From Candidatus Cacconaster scatequi (GTDB taxonomy: Bacteria > Bacteroidota > Bacteroidia > Bacteroidales > UBA932), in contig JAGHTO010000004.1 in the NCBI GenBank assembly GCA_018065305.1, positions 1 through 64,000 of the forward strand: a stretch of 64,000 nucleotides of DNA. Direction: 5' to 3'. Position numbers and translations under genes: made by a program. Shown one piece after another: positions 8,481 to 16,434 of this stretch. The notes beneath the pieces are model-generated. The model worked only from the letters and a program-made list of their open reading frames with translations, searched no databases and was not told the origin of the DNA. Within the stretch, counting starts at the first letter, position 1, and each line of letters opens with the position of its first letter.

Positions 8481-8565
8481 CGGAGAGAGAGGGATTCGAA
8501 CCCCCGGAGGCTCTCACCTCAACAGTTTTCAAGACTGCCGTAATCGACCACTCTACCATCTCTCC
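8481..8565 (-). tRNA. tRNA-Ser (anticodon TGA)
   Basis: The minus strand folds as a class II tRNA. The acceptor stem GGAGAGA pairs with TCTCTCC, the anticodon loop CTTGAAA presents TGA between GCAGT and ACTGT arms, a long variable arm follows (GAGGTGAGAGCCTC), and the T loop is GGTTCGAATCC. The discriminator base is G and CCA is not encoded. It would read UCA and related serine codons. It stands alone, divergent from the ABC importer. Confidence 0.95.
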
Positions 8566-8612
8566 AATCGGACGACAAAGATATGCAATTATTTTTTATT
8601 CTTCCAAGATTT

Positions 8613-8643
8613 TTTGCACAAAACTCAGGATTTGATAACTTTG
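8613..8643 (+). promoter_or_regulatory. Promoter of the chelate ABC importer
   Basis: TTTG (8613-8616), exactly 19 bases, then TAACTTTG (8636-8643) is a full match to the Bacteroidota promoter consensus. The ATG of the substrate-binding protein begins five bases after the box, so the transcript is probably leaderless or nearly so. No cobalamin or other riboswitch fits between the two. Confidence 0.75.
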
Positions 8644-8647
8644 TGTC

Positions 8648-9787
8648 ATGCCCAAATCATTTCTTGCCAGTTGTATTGTGTGCATTGCACTCCTCTACGG
8701 GTGCAGTGGCCGGGGAGGCGGAAGACAATCTTTCGACAGAGACGGGACTGTGGCGTCTTCGCAAACAATCAATTATGCTTCCGGGTTCATCATCGAGGAA
8801 TGTGACGGATATACCAGGGCCATCCTGCGTGATCCCTGGGACACCGCGCGTGTCCGCAGGACATATCTCATTGTCGACCGCAGTGAATCCCTGCCGGGCA
8901 ATCTGCCGGAAGGCATACTCATCAGGACTCCCATCCGCAAGGCAGTGGTATACACCACCACGGTCGCATCTCTTATTGAAGAGGCCGGCTGCATAGAAAA
9001 TATATGCGGGATCTGCGAGACGGAATATGTCACTTCGAAGGAGGCGCGAGGCCGTATCGGACAGGGGCTCATTGCTGATATCGGACCGTCCACCTCCCCG
9101 AATGTCGAGAAAATCGTTGAGATTGAAGCGGATGCAATAATTGCATCTCCCTTTGAGAACAGCAGTTACGGCTCTGCGGAAAAGTTAGGGATTCCCATCA
9201 TAGAGGCTGCGGACTATATGGAGGAGACGCCTCTCGGCCGTGCCGAGTGGATTCGGTTTTATACTCTTCTTTTCGGGAAGAAGGAGGTGGGGGATTCCCT
9301 GTTCAGCCTTACGGAGGCCCGGTACAAGGCTCTCAAGGATCTGGCTCGAAGTGCCGGAACCAGGCCTACGGTGATGCTGGAGAGAAAATATGGCGGGCAG
9401 TGGGTTCTTCCGGCGGGACAGAGTTATGTCGCTACGATGCACTCCGATGCCGGAGCGGACTATATATTCAAGGATGAGGAGGGACGCGGAGTGACCTCGC
9501 TTTCATTCGAGACGGTGCTGGACCAGGCTGTGGATGCCGATTTCTGGATGTTGAAATATAATGCACCGGCGCCTATGACGTATGGTGACATCGAGGCGGA
9601 AAACCCCCGTTACAAGGCATTCGGCCCTTTTGCCAGGCACGCGGTATATGCCTGCAACACGGCGACTTCCACATATTATGACGACATAACTTTGCACCCT
9701 GATGCAATTCTGGCGGATTTTATCCATATTTACCATCCCGATTTGTTGCCGGACCATAAACTGAAATATTACTTCCCTCTCAAATGA
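8648..9787 (+). CDS. Periplasmic binding lipoprotein of an iron-chelate/cobalamin ABC importer
   Basis: This 379-residue TroA-like (cluster VIII) binding protein has a lipoprotein signal (MPKSFLASCIVCIALLYGC, cysteine 19). The first lobe carries KAVVYTTTVASLIEEAGC and CGICETEYVTS, then DIGPSTSPNVEKIVEIEADA and IIASPFENSS, a pattern usual for FecB/BtuF-type proteins. It captures the chelate in the periplasm and hands it to the FecCD-type permease encoded next, whose start overlaps this stop (ATGA). Similar Bacteroidales proteins bind ferric siderophores, haem or cobalamin; the ligand here cannot be told. The start is fixed by the signal peptide. Confidence 0.88.
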   Translation: MPKSFLASCIVCIALLYGCSGRGGGRQSFDRDGTVASSQTINYASGFIIEECDGYTRAILRDPWDTARVRRTYLIVDRSESLPGNLPEGILIRTPIRKAVVYTTTVASLIEEAGCIENICGICETEYVTSKEARGRIGQGLIADIGPSTSPNVEKIVEIEADAIIASPFENSSYGSAEKLGIPIIEAADYMEETPLGRAEWIRFYTLLFGKKEVGDSLFSLTEARYKALKDLARSAGTRPTVMLERKYGGQWVLPAGQSYVATMHSDAGADYIFKDEEGRGVTSLSFETVLDQAVDADFWMLKYNAPAPMTYGDIEAENPRYKAFGPFARHAVYACNTATSTYYDDITLHPDAILADFIHIYHPDLLPDHKLKYYFPLK

Positions 9788-10797
9788 ACATGCGTTTCAA
9801 CAAGAGCAATCTGCGGATATTGATTCCCTGCGTCGCGCTGGCCGCTCTGTTTCTGGCAAGCCTGATATATGGGGCGGTGCGCATTCCCGTGGGGGACGTC
9901 CTAAGCATTCTGACCGGAACATTTGAAGGGAAGGCCACCTGGCAGAGCATTGTCCTCCAGTCTCGGCTGCCTCAGGCTATAACTGCGGTGGTGGCGGGAG
10001 CGGGGCTTGCCGTCAGCGGGCTGATGCTTCAGACTCTCTTCCGAAATCCTCTTGCGGGTCCGTCAATCCTCGGAATCAGCGACGGAGCGAATCTGGGAGT
10101 GGCCATAGCGATGATTTATCTCTCTGTCAGCAGCTATCTGTCAATCATTGCCTCAGCTTTCATAGGCGCCGGTTGTGTACTGTTGCTGATTATCCGTTTC
10201 TCCGCAAAGGTGAAGAGCAACGTGATGCTGCTTATCATCGGCATAATGATAGGTTATCTCGCCTCTTCCGTGATTTCCATCCTCAATTACAGGGCATCTG
10301 CCGACAAGGTCCACCAATATGTGATGTGGGGGATGGGGGATTTCAGCGGTGTGTCTCTTGACAAACTGCCCTGCTTCGCAGCCGTAGCCGGGTCCGGGCT
10401 TCTGATGGCGGTCCTGCTGATAAAACCTCTGAACGCCCTGCTTCTCGGAGAGACTTACGCAGCGAATCTGGGTATCAACATCAGACGTGCGAGAATCCTT
10501 ATTCTGTTCTGCACTGGCATACTTGCGGCCACGGTCACGGCATTCTGCGGTCCAGTTTCATTCATCGGTTTGGCTGTGCCGCATATCGCCAGGCTAACAA
10601 CGGGCACTTCGAATCATAACCGTCTGGTGCCGGTTACAATCCTGACGGGAGCCTGCATCGCGCTGCTTTGCAATCTTCTGACGATTCTGCCGGGAAGCAA
10701 CCAGGTGCTGCCTCTCGGGGCAATTACACCGATTATCTGCGCACCCGTAATAATATATGTCATAGTCAACCGCAGAAACATTCACTATTTCAATTGA
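9784..10797 (+). CDS. FecCD/BtuC family ABC permease
   Basis: This 337-residue integral membrane protein has about ten hydrophobic spans. The family signature is plain: GLMLQTLFRNPLAGPSILGI followed by SDGANLGVA, and GPVSFIGLAVPHIARL near the cytoplasmic coupling helix. Two copies form the channel for an iron-siderophore or cobalamin importer. It overlaps the binding-protein gene by 4 bases and is followed after 3 bases by the ATPase. Length and motifs are normal. Confidence 0.94.
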   Translation: MNMRFNKSNLRILIPCVALAALFLASLIYGAVRIPVGDVLSILTGTFEGKATWQSIVLQSRLPQAITAVVAGAGLAVSGLMLQTLFRNPLAGPSILGISDGANLGVAIAMIYLSVSSYLSIIASAFIGAGCVLLLIIRFSAKVKSNVMLLIIGIMIGYLASSVISILNYRASADKVHQYVMWGMGDFSGVSLDKLPCFAAVAGSGLLMAVLLIKPLNALLLGETYAANLGINIRRARILILFCTGILAATVTAFCGPVSFIGLAVPHIARLTTGTSNHNRLVPVTILTGACIALLCNLLTILPGSNQVLPLGAITPIICAPVIIYVIVNRRNIHYFN

Positions 10798-10800
10798 AAA

Positions 10801-11619
10801 ATGACGGCAATTGAGACACGCAATCTTGCGATAGGATATGACAGGCCCCTTTACTCTGGAGTGAATCTTACTCTGCAACAGGGCGAACTGGTCTGTCTTC
10901 TCGGTCTCAACGGGGCGGGCAAGTCGACGTTGCTCAGTACGTTGTGCGGTTTCCTCCATCCCATTGACGGGTCGATGAAGATTATGGGAAGGCCGACGGA
11001 GAAGATTCATCCTGAAGAACTCTCCAAGGAGATGGGAATCGTGTTGACGGAGAAGGTAAATGCCGGGGGTGTCACAGTCCGGGAACTTGTCTCGATGGGC
11101 CGATATCCCCATACGGGTTTTTTCGGCAGGCTGACGGACCGGGACAGGGAGATTGTCGACCGGGCGCTGGAGTCGGTCGGTCTGAGCGGCTTTGAAGCGC
11201 GGCATCTTGGGGAACTGAGCGATGGTGAACGTCAGAAATCATTCATAGCCAAAGCTTTGGCTCAGGAATGTCCGATAATAATCCTGGACGAGCCGACGGC
11301 ATTTCTCGACATTACCAGCAGAATGGAACTGATGGTGATGCTGCGGCAGCTTGCGGACAGGGAAAACAAGGCGATAATAGTCTCCACTCACGATTTGGAC
11401 AGCGCACTCCAGAGTGCCCATACCCTGTGGCTGATGGACAAGGGCGACGGCGGTCCGGAGCGATATGGGACAATCAAATGCGGGACACCGGCCGGGTTGG
11501 CTGATGACGGAACTATGGAGGCCTTCTTCAGCCGCGGACCGTTGCGGTTCGATCCTTCGGCCGGCAGGCTGATTATTGATACATCTCCTGATAATATTTC
11601 AGATAGTCTCCGGAGGTGA
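10801..11619 (+). CDS. ABC importer ATPase (FecE/BtuD type)
   Basis: The 272-residue ATPase powers the importer encoded just upstream. Walker A is GLNGAGKST, the signature is LSDGERQKSFIAKALAQ, Walker B is IIILDEPTAFLD, and the H-loop is STHDL. The C-terminal 25 residues extend past the conserved domain, and the final 47 bases overlap the end of the convergent rfbB gene. It completes a binding protein-permease-ATPase set in the order usual for iron-chelate uptake. Confidence 0.94.
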   Translation: MTAIETRNLAIGYDRPLYSGVNLTLQQGELVCLLGLNGAGKSTLLSTLCGFLHPIDGSMKIMGRPTEKIHPEELSKEMGIVLTEKVNAGGVTVRELVSMGRYPHTGFFGRLTDRDREIVDRALESVGLSGFEARHLGELSDGERQKSFIAKALAQECPIIILDEPTAFLDITSRMELMVMLRQLADRENKAIIVSTHDLDSALQSAHTLWLMDKGDGGPERYGTIKCGTPAGLADDGTMEAFFSRGPLRFDPSAGRLIIDTSPDNISDSLRR

Positions 11620-12718
11620 CGTTGTCCATCCATTCCTGATTGTCAAGATACCACCTGACAGTCTTTTCAATACCCTCTTCAAACTGGAGCGAGGGCTCCC
11701 ATCCCAGTTCCTTCTGGAGCTTGGATGAGTCAATTGCATAGCGCAGGTCGTGACCGGCACGGTCGGTGACAAAGGTTATGAGGTCCAGGTCTTCACCCTC
11801 CTTGCGCCCCAGAAGCTTGTCGACGGTCCTGATGAGCACCTTGATGATGTCGATGTTCTTCCATTCGTTAAACCCTCCGATATTGTAGGTCTGTGCAATC
11901 TGTCCCTTGTGGAAAATCAGGTCGATTGCCCTTGCGTGGTCCTCCACATAGAGCCAGTCGCGCACGTTTTCACCTTTGCCGTACACGGGCAGGGGTTTCC
12001 GATGCCGGATATTGTTGATGAAGAGAGGTATGAGTTTCTCCGGGAATTGGTAGGGACCGTAGTTGTTGGAGCAGTTGGTGACTATGGTGGGCAGTCCGTA
12101 GGTGTCGTGGAAGGCCCTTACAAAATGGTCGGAACCTGCTTTGGAGGCACTGTAGGGGCTATGGGGCTGATACTTGAGCTCTTCGGTGAAGAACGTTTCC
12201 CCGTATGCAAGGTGGTGCTCGCCGGAAGAAGCCTTTGTGGTGAAAGGGGGCTCGATGCCATCGGGATGTGTCATCTTCAGGGCACCGTACACTTCATCCG
12301 TGGATATGTGGTAGAACCGCTTGCCCTTGAATTTCTCCGGGAGTGACTCCCAATATGCCTTGGCGGCCTGAAGCAGTGACAACGTTCCCATCACGTTGGT
12401 CCTTGCAAATGTGAACGGGTCTTTAATGCTGCGGTCAACGTGGCTTTCGGCGGCAAGGTGGATGATGCCGTCCACGTGCTCTTCCTGCATCAACTTAAGC
12501 ACGCCGTCGAAGTCGCAGATGTCCATCTTCACGAACTTGTAGTTGGGCTTGTCCTCTATGTCCTTGAGATTGGCGAGGTTGCCTGCATAGGTGAGTTTGT
12601 CGAGGTTGATGATTTTGTAATCTGGATATTTGTCGACGAACAGGCGTACCACATGGGATCCGATAAATCCCGCTCCGCCGGTAATCAGAATGTTTCGTTT
12701 CATATTTTTGTTTGTCAT
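11573..12718 (-). CDS. rfbB: dTDP-glucose 4,6-dehydratase
   Basis: The 381-residue SDR-family enzyme converts dTDP-glucose to dTDP-4-keto-6-deoxyglucose, an early step to dTDP-rhamnose and other deoxysugars of surface glycans. The NAD-binding loop is TGGAGFIGSHV, the catalytic Asp-Glu lies in STDEVYG, and the Tyr-Lys pair in YSASK. An insertion (GEHHLAYGETFFTEEL) before the Tyr is seen in many Bacteroidetes versions. The ATG at 12718 overlaps the upstream stop (ATGA); a second ATG at 12703 is possible. rfbA, rfbC and rfbD are not next to it. Confidence 0.95.
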   Translation of the reverse strand: MTNKNMKRNILITGGAGFIGSHVVRLFVDKYPDYKIINLDKLTYAGNLANLKDIEDKPNYKFVKMDICDFDGVLKLMQEEHVDGIIHLAAESHVDRSIKDPFTFARTNVMGTLSLLQAAKAYWESLPEKFKGKRFYHISTDEVYGALKMTHPDGIEPPFTTKASSGEHHLAYGETFFTEELKYQPHSPYSASKAGSDHFVRAFHDTYGLPTIVTNCSNNYGPYQFPEKLIPLFINNIRHRKPLPVYGKGENVRDWLYVEDHARAIDLIFHKGQIAQTYNIGGFNEWKNIDIIKVLIRTVDKLLGRKEGEDLDLITFVTDRAGHDLRYAIDSSKLQKELGWEPSLQFEEGIEKTVRWYLDNQEWMDNVTSGDYLKYYQEMYQ

Positions 12719-13677
12719 ATCAGTTTTATCAATACAGGGAGATGGTCGCTATAACCGTTCTCGAAACTGTTTCCGTAGTAGCTGCACTTCGGTACCCCGT
12801 GGCTCATCATAAAATTCTTCCTGAATATCTCGCAGTAATGATTGCGGTCAATTCTGCAAAGGTTGAGGCCTTTGGCGGAGGACTGAATCAGATTGTGGGA
12901 AACTATTATGTTGTCATACAGCACCCATCTGTGATTGTGCAGGCTCGTCCCTCTTCCTTCATCCTCAAGGAGCCAGCAAGGATTGAAATATTCTCCCTCC
13001 GGTATATTGTATATTGATTTGTGAGCCCTGAGCAACTTGGAGAGGGAGTCGTCCGACGGACTGTCGTTCATATCTCCCATTATCACCACCTTAATGCCGG
13101 GAAACTTCTTTCTCAAATCTGCGGCGTGATCCCGGACCGTCTCGGCTCCGGCTCTCCTGAAACCGGCCGATGCGGCAACTCCCGCTCTTCTCGAGAGGAA
13201 GTGACAGACGTAGAAGGCGAACATTTCCCCGTCGAGATAGCCCCAGGAGGCCAGAATGTCTCTTCCGATGTATTCTCTCCCGCTGCGAAGAACAAGTTTT
13301 ACCGGTTCACTCCCGAGAGGGGTGTATTTGTCGGGGCGGTAAAACATTCCGACGTCCACGCCTCTGGCATCATTCGATTCGAAGTGGATGGCCTTGTAGT
13401 GAGCTCCGGCCATACGTTTCTGTGCGGCGAGGTCCCGCATTACTCCGATGTTCTCGACTTCCGAAACGCCGGCAACGCTTGGGAACCCTCCGTACGAGGA
13501 AGCCACGGCTCCGAATACGGCGCTCAGGTTCTGTAGTTTGAGCATGTATTTCTCACGGGTCCAGCGCTTGTCTCCCATGGGGGTGAACTCATCGTCATCC
13601 TTCACCGGGTCGTCAATCGTGTCGTACAGATTCTCCAGATTGTAGAACATTACCGTCTGCGCCATGGCTGTTGTCAT
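12715..13677 (-). CDS. Endonuclease/exonuclease/phosphatase family protein
   Basis: The 320-residue EEP-fold protein shows the family's ends, FYNLENLYDT (metal-binding Asn and Glu) and the C-terminal SDHLPV (catalytic Asp-His). The middle has GDMNDSPSD, the metal/nucleophile Asp-Asn motif. It may cleave DNA or a phosphodiester in lipid or sugar substrates. Relatives often start with a signal peptide; here the protein begins MTTAMAQT, which looks like the last residues of a cleavage site with the hydrophobic part missing. A GGGAGGAAG ribosome site precedes the ATG, so the short start is likely real. It is coupled to rfbB by a 4-base overlap. Confidence 0.85.
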   Translation of the reverse strand: MTTAMAQTVMFYNLENLYDTIDDPVKDDDEFTPMGDKRWTREKYMLKLQNLSAVFGAVASSYGGFPSVAGVSEVENIGVMRDLAAQKRMAGAHYKAIHFESNDARGVDVGMFYRPDKYTPLGSEPVKLVLRSGREYIGRDILASWGYLDGEMFAFYVCHFLSRRAGVAASAGFRRAGAETVRDHAADLRKKFPGIKVVIMGDMNDSPSDDSLSKLLRAHKSIYNIPEGEYFNPCWLLEDEGRGTSLHNHRWVLYDNIIVSHNLIQSSAKGLNLCRIDRNHYCEIFRKNFMMSHGVPKCSYYGNSFENGYSDHLPVLIKLI

Positions 13678-13709
13678 TTCTTCCTCCCAAATTTACATAA
13701 AAATATTGT

Positions 13710-13717
13710 TATATTTG
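13710..13717 (+). promoter_or_regulatory. -7 box before the 13725 glycosyltransferase
   Basis: TATATTTG matches the Bacteroidota -7 consensus and ends seven bases before the GTG start, so the message would begin at the start codon. No TTTG lies at the expected -33 distance. Confidence 0.45.
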
Positions 13718-13724
13718 CATCGGT

Positions 13725-14732
13725 GTGGATACGGCGATAGTCATATTGAATTGGAACGGGGAGAAGATGCTTAGGAAATATCTTCCCACCCTTGTCTGCA
13801 ATACCACTCTGAAGGATTCATTCATAGTCATTGCCGACAACGGCTCTACGGATGGCTCGCTCTCCTATGTCGAAGCGACATTCCCGGAGATACGGATTAT
13901 ACGTTTCGACCGGAATTACGGCTTTGCCGGCGGTTACAATCGCGCTCTTCGGGAAGTTGACGCAGATTACTATGTGCTTTTGAACAGTGACATGGAAGTG
14001 CCGGACGGATGGCTCGATCCGCTTGTGTCATTTATGGAATCGAATCCCCAGGTCGGGGTATGCCAGCCCAAAGTCCTTTCCCTGACGGAGAAGGACAGTT
14101 TTGAGTATGCCGGTGCGGCGGGCGGCTATATTGACCGCTATGGCTATCCGTTCTGCCGCGGGAGAATCCTTTCATTTATTGAAAAGGACGAAGGACAGTA
14201 TGATACGCCCAAGGAGTGTTTTTGGGCTACCGGAGCTTGTATGGTGGTGCGCAGTTCGCTTTTTCATCACCTTGGAGGTCTGGATGACAGTTTCTTCGCC
14301 CATATGGAGGAGATAGATTTCTGCTGGCGCGCAAAATTGCTGGGTTATCAGGTATGGTGTGTGCCTCAGTCGAAGGTATATCATCTCGGAGGAGGGACTC
14401 TTCCGAACAATTCACCGCACAAATTGTATCTTAACTATCGGAACAACCTGCTGATGCTTTACAAGAATCTTCCGGAAAGCATCCGTTCCGGCCGTATTTT
14501 TGCACGGCTTTGCCTTGACGGAGCGTCTGCCGCGGTCTATCTTCTGACTTTCAGGTGGAGTTATTTCAAGGCTGTGATCAGGGCACATACAGATTACCGG
14601 AAGATGAAACGTGGAATCGAGCCTTCGCCGGTGGAGGAGGAACGGAACAATGTGGGATACTATCCGCACAGCATTATTCTGCAATTTTTCCTGAGCGGAC
14701 GGAAACTCAGGTATGGAGGTCTGCGGTTCTGA
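13725..14732 (+). CDS. Family 2 glycosyltransferase (rhamnosyltransferase-like)
   Basis: The 335-residue GT-A enzyme starts at GTG 13725 (VDTAIVILNWNG). It has the nucleotide-sugar pocket ADNGSTDGS, the DxD-like LNSDME near residues 89-94, FWATGACMVVRSS, and HMEEIDFCWRAKLLGYQVW, typical of WbbL-type transferases that add rhamnose or similar sugars to glycan carriers. The C-terminal third lacks clear membrane spans. It is divergent from the nuclease-like gene, with rfbB nearby, so a role in deoxysugar-containing glycans is reasonable though not shown. Confidence 0.9.
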   Translation: MDTAIVILNWNGEKMLRKYLPTLVCNTTLKDSFIVIADNGSTDGSLSYVEATFPEIRIIRFDRNYGFAGGYNRALREVDADYYVLLNSDMEVPDGWLDPLVSFMESNPQVGVCQPKVLSLTEKDSFEYAGAAGGYIDRYGYPFCRGRILSFIEKDEGQYDTPKECFWATGACMVVRSSLFHHLGGLDDSFFAHMEEIDFCWRAKLLGYQVWCVPQSKVYHLGGGTLPNNSPHKLYLNYRNNLLMLYKNLPESIRSGRIFARLCLDGASAAVYLLTFRWSYFKAVIRAHTDYRKMKRGIEPSPVEEERNNVGYYPHSIILQFFLSGRKLRYGGLRF

Positions 14733-14761
14733 TGTAGGAAAACAAATTAATCTCAAATATT

Positions 14762-15178
14762 ATGAAATCACTACTGAAATTTTCTTTTGCCATTGTTGCA
14801 TTGATATGTATGATGGCATCTTGCAGCGAGAAGGAGTCGAATCACATCTATCAGGCCGGGTATCAGGCCAGTATGGAGAATAATGATGACGGCAAGGCGA
14901 GGTATGGGATGATTACATCGTATATCGAGAGTGTCGACAAGGATTACTTCAGCAAACAGCACACATATTTCGGATATGAAGCCGATACCGATGCCGCTGC
15001 CTGGAAGGACTTCTTCAATACCTGCCAGAAGATTGACACCGCCTTTGTCAGAGATCTGCTGGTTGACGGAGAGCAGTTCCATCTCATGCTGTATGAAGTA
15101 GCGGGTGAATATTACAACCAGAAAGGGGCCTTGTCCTGGATAATGCCTGCCAAGACCTCCGATGCCGGTAACAATTAA
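14762..15178 (+). CDS. Small lipoprotein of unknown function
   Basis: The 138-residue protein has a lipoprotein signal (MKSLLKFSFAIVALICMMAS followed by Cys21). The mature part is hydrophilic and predicted mostly helical, with many Tyr and Asp residues (YIESVDKDYFSKQHTYFGYE). I do not recognise a domain. It follows the glycosyltransferase by 29 bases, and its stop codon lies inside the palindromic terminator that ends this transcript. Confidence 0.75.
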   Translation: MKSLLKFSFAIVALICMMASCSEKESNHIYQAGYQASMENNDDGKARYGMITSYIESVDKDYFSKQHTYFGYEADTDAAAWKDFFNTCQKIDTAFVRDLLVDGEQFHLMLYEVAGEYYNQKGALSWIMPAKTSDAGNN

Positions 15179-15210
15179 AAAAGGATGGCCGAGGCCATCC
15201 TTTTTTAATT
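15173..15210. terminator. Bidirectional intrinsic terminator
   Basis: A perfect palindrome has 18-base arms (15173-15190 and 15193-15210) and a 2-base centre. The GC part is GGATGGCC/GGCCATCC, with an A run on the left and a T run on the right, so it works on both strands. It separates the lipoprotein gene from the convergent rplI. Confidence 0.92.
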
Positions 15211-15229
15211 GCGGATTGAAAGAAATATC

Positions 15230-15682
15230 TTATTCCTCTCCGACAACCTCTACGTTTACCGTAGCCTTGATGTCTTTGTAAATCTTCACTACAGCCTGAT
15301 AAGTGCCGACCTGTTTGATAAGAGGTTCACCGACGAGGGTGATGTTCTTGCGGTCACAGTCAAATCCGGCGGCAACGAGAGCTTCGGCAACTTGAATGTT
15401 GTTGACACTTCCGAATACCTTGCCTTTCTCGCTCACCTTCGTGGCCAGTTTGACAGTTGCACCTTCCATCTTGGATGCTACGGCCTCGGCCTGAGAGCGG
15501 AGGGCGGCTTCCTTATGGGCGCGCTGCTTCATGTTTTCAGCGTGAATCTTCTTGGCTGTGGGGGTTGCCATAATGGCAAGGCCCTGAGGAATCAGCCAGT
15601 TTGCTCCGTAGCCGTTCTTTACGGTTACGATATCATCCCTGTTACCAAGGTTCTGAACGTCTTGTTTAAGAATAACTTCCAT
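15230..15682 (-). CDS. rplI: Ribosomal protein bL9
   Basis: The 150-residue protein has an N-terminal domain (MEVILKQDVQNLGNRDDIVT, then VKNGYGANWLIPQGLA), a long connecting helix (AHKEAALRSQAEAVASKM) and a C-terminal rRNA-binding domain (KVFGSVNNIQVAEAL). It binds 23S rRNA near the L1 stalk base. It is the last gene of the rpsF-rpsR-rplI set, 11 bases after rpsR, and ends at the bidirectional terminator. Confidence 0.98.
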   Translation of the reverse strand: MEVILKQDVQNLGNRDDIVTVKNGYGANWLIPQGLAIMATPTAKKIHAENMKQRAHKEAALRSQAEAVASKMEGATVKLATKVSEKGKVFGSVNNIQVAEALVAAGFDCDRKNITLVGEPLIKQVGTYQAVVKIYKDIKATVNVEVVGEE

Positions 15683-15693
15683 AGTACCCTCCT

Positions 15694-15960
15694 TTATTTG
15701 AGCATATCAGTTACATAAGGAAGAAGTGCGAGGTGTCTTGCTCTCTTGACAGCCTGAGAAACCTTCTTCTGGAATTTGAGTGATGTGCCGGTCAAACGGC
15801 GGGGGAGGATCTTGCCTTGTTCATTGAGGAATTTCTTCAGGAACTCGGCGTCCTTGTAGTCGATGTATTTGATACCTGCTTTCTTGAAGCGGCAGTATTT
15901 CTTCTTCTTTACCTCTACGTTTACAGGATTCAGATAGCGGATGTCATCGTGTTGTGCCAT
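15694..15960 (-). CDS. rpsR: Ribosomal protein bS18
   Basis: The 88-residue protein of the small subunit carries [17 protein letters not shown] and the conserved [20 protein letters not shown]-like core ([10 protein letters not shown], then [14 protein letters not shown]). It forms a heterodimer with bS6 on the 30S platform. It lies 17 bases after rpsF. Confidence 0.98.
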   Translation of the reverse strand: MAQHDDIRYLNPVNVEVKKKKYCRFKKAGIKYIDYKDAEFLKKFLNEQGKILPRRLTGTSLKFQKKVSQAVKRARHLALLPYVTDMLK

Positions 15961-15977
15961 TTGTATATCCTCCTTTA

Positions 15978-16352
15978 TTATTCGGCAGACTCCTCTGTAG
16001 CGGGAGCTTCTGCTTTGGTTCCGTTAATCTTGGCGCGACGACGCTCTGCGTAAGCGATGGCGTGCTTGTCCATTGATACAGTCTGGAAACGGATGATACG
16101 CTCATCACGCTTGTACTGTGTCTCGAGAGTCGAGATGAATGCAGGATCAGCCTGAAATTCGATAAGATGGTAAAAACCAGTGGTTTTTTTCTGGATAGGG
16201 TAGGCTAGCTTGCGCAGACCCCAGTCCTCTTCGTACACTACCTTGCCTCCGTTCTCGGCAATGAGGCCTGTGTACTTGGCAACCGCTTCCTTCATCTGAA
16301 CATCAGACAAAACGGGAGTTGCAATGAAAACGGTTTCGTACTGTTTGATCAT
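15978..16352 (-). CDS. rpsF: Ribosomal protein bS6
   Basis: The 124-residue protein has the bS6 ferredoxin-like fold ([13 protein letters not shown], then [20 protein letters not shown]). A C-terminal low-complexity tail ([14 protein letters not shown]) extends past the fold and is unlikely to bind RNA. It is the first gene of the rpsF-rpsR-rplI operon, read from a promoter that lies across the end of pepD. Confidence 0.97.
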   Translation of the reverse strand: MIKQYETVFIATPVLSDVQMKEAVAKYTGLIAENGGKVVYEEDWGLRKLAYPIQKKTTGFYHLIEFQADPAFISTLETQYKRDERIIRFQTVSMDKHAIAYAERRRAKINGTKAEAPATEESAE

Positions 16353-16374
16353 TTTTTGATTTGTTTATTAATAA

Positions 16375-16401
16375 AGCCCTTCGGGATTTTCCCAAAGGGC
16401 T
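16375..16401 (-). terminator. Hairpin between pepD and rpsF
   Basis: On the minus strand AGCCCTTTGGGA, AAA, TCCCGAAGGGCT forms a 12-pair stem with one G-U pair, followed by TTTATTAAT. It could end pepD transcripts. The expected rpsF transcription start falls inside the 5' arm, so it is less likely to be the S6:S18 autoregulatory leader. Confidence 0.6.
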
Positions 16402-16402
16402 G

Positions 16403-16433
16403 CAAATATAGTGATTATTATTAAAAAGACAAA
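16403..16433 (-). promoter_or_regulatory. Promoter of rpsF-rpsR-rplI
   Basis: On the minus strand TTTG (16430-16433), 19 bases, then TATATTTG (16403-16410) is a full match to the Bacteroidota consensus. It begins right at the pepD stop codon, so ribosomal protein genes have their own start signal despite following pepD closely. Confidence 0.8.
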
Positions 16434-16434
16434 A

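Noticed and set aside
8214-8647. Cobalamin or other riboswitch before the chelate importer
   Set aside because: No B12-box or other riboswitch core is visible, and the promoter sits a few bases from the start codon, leaving no leader to fold.
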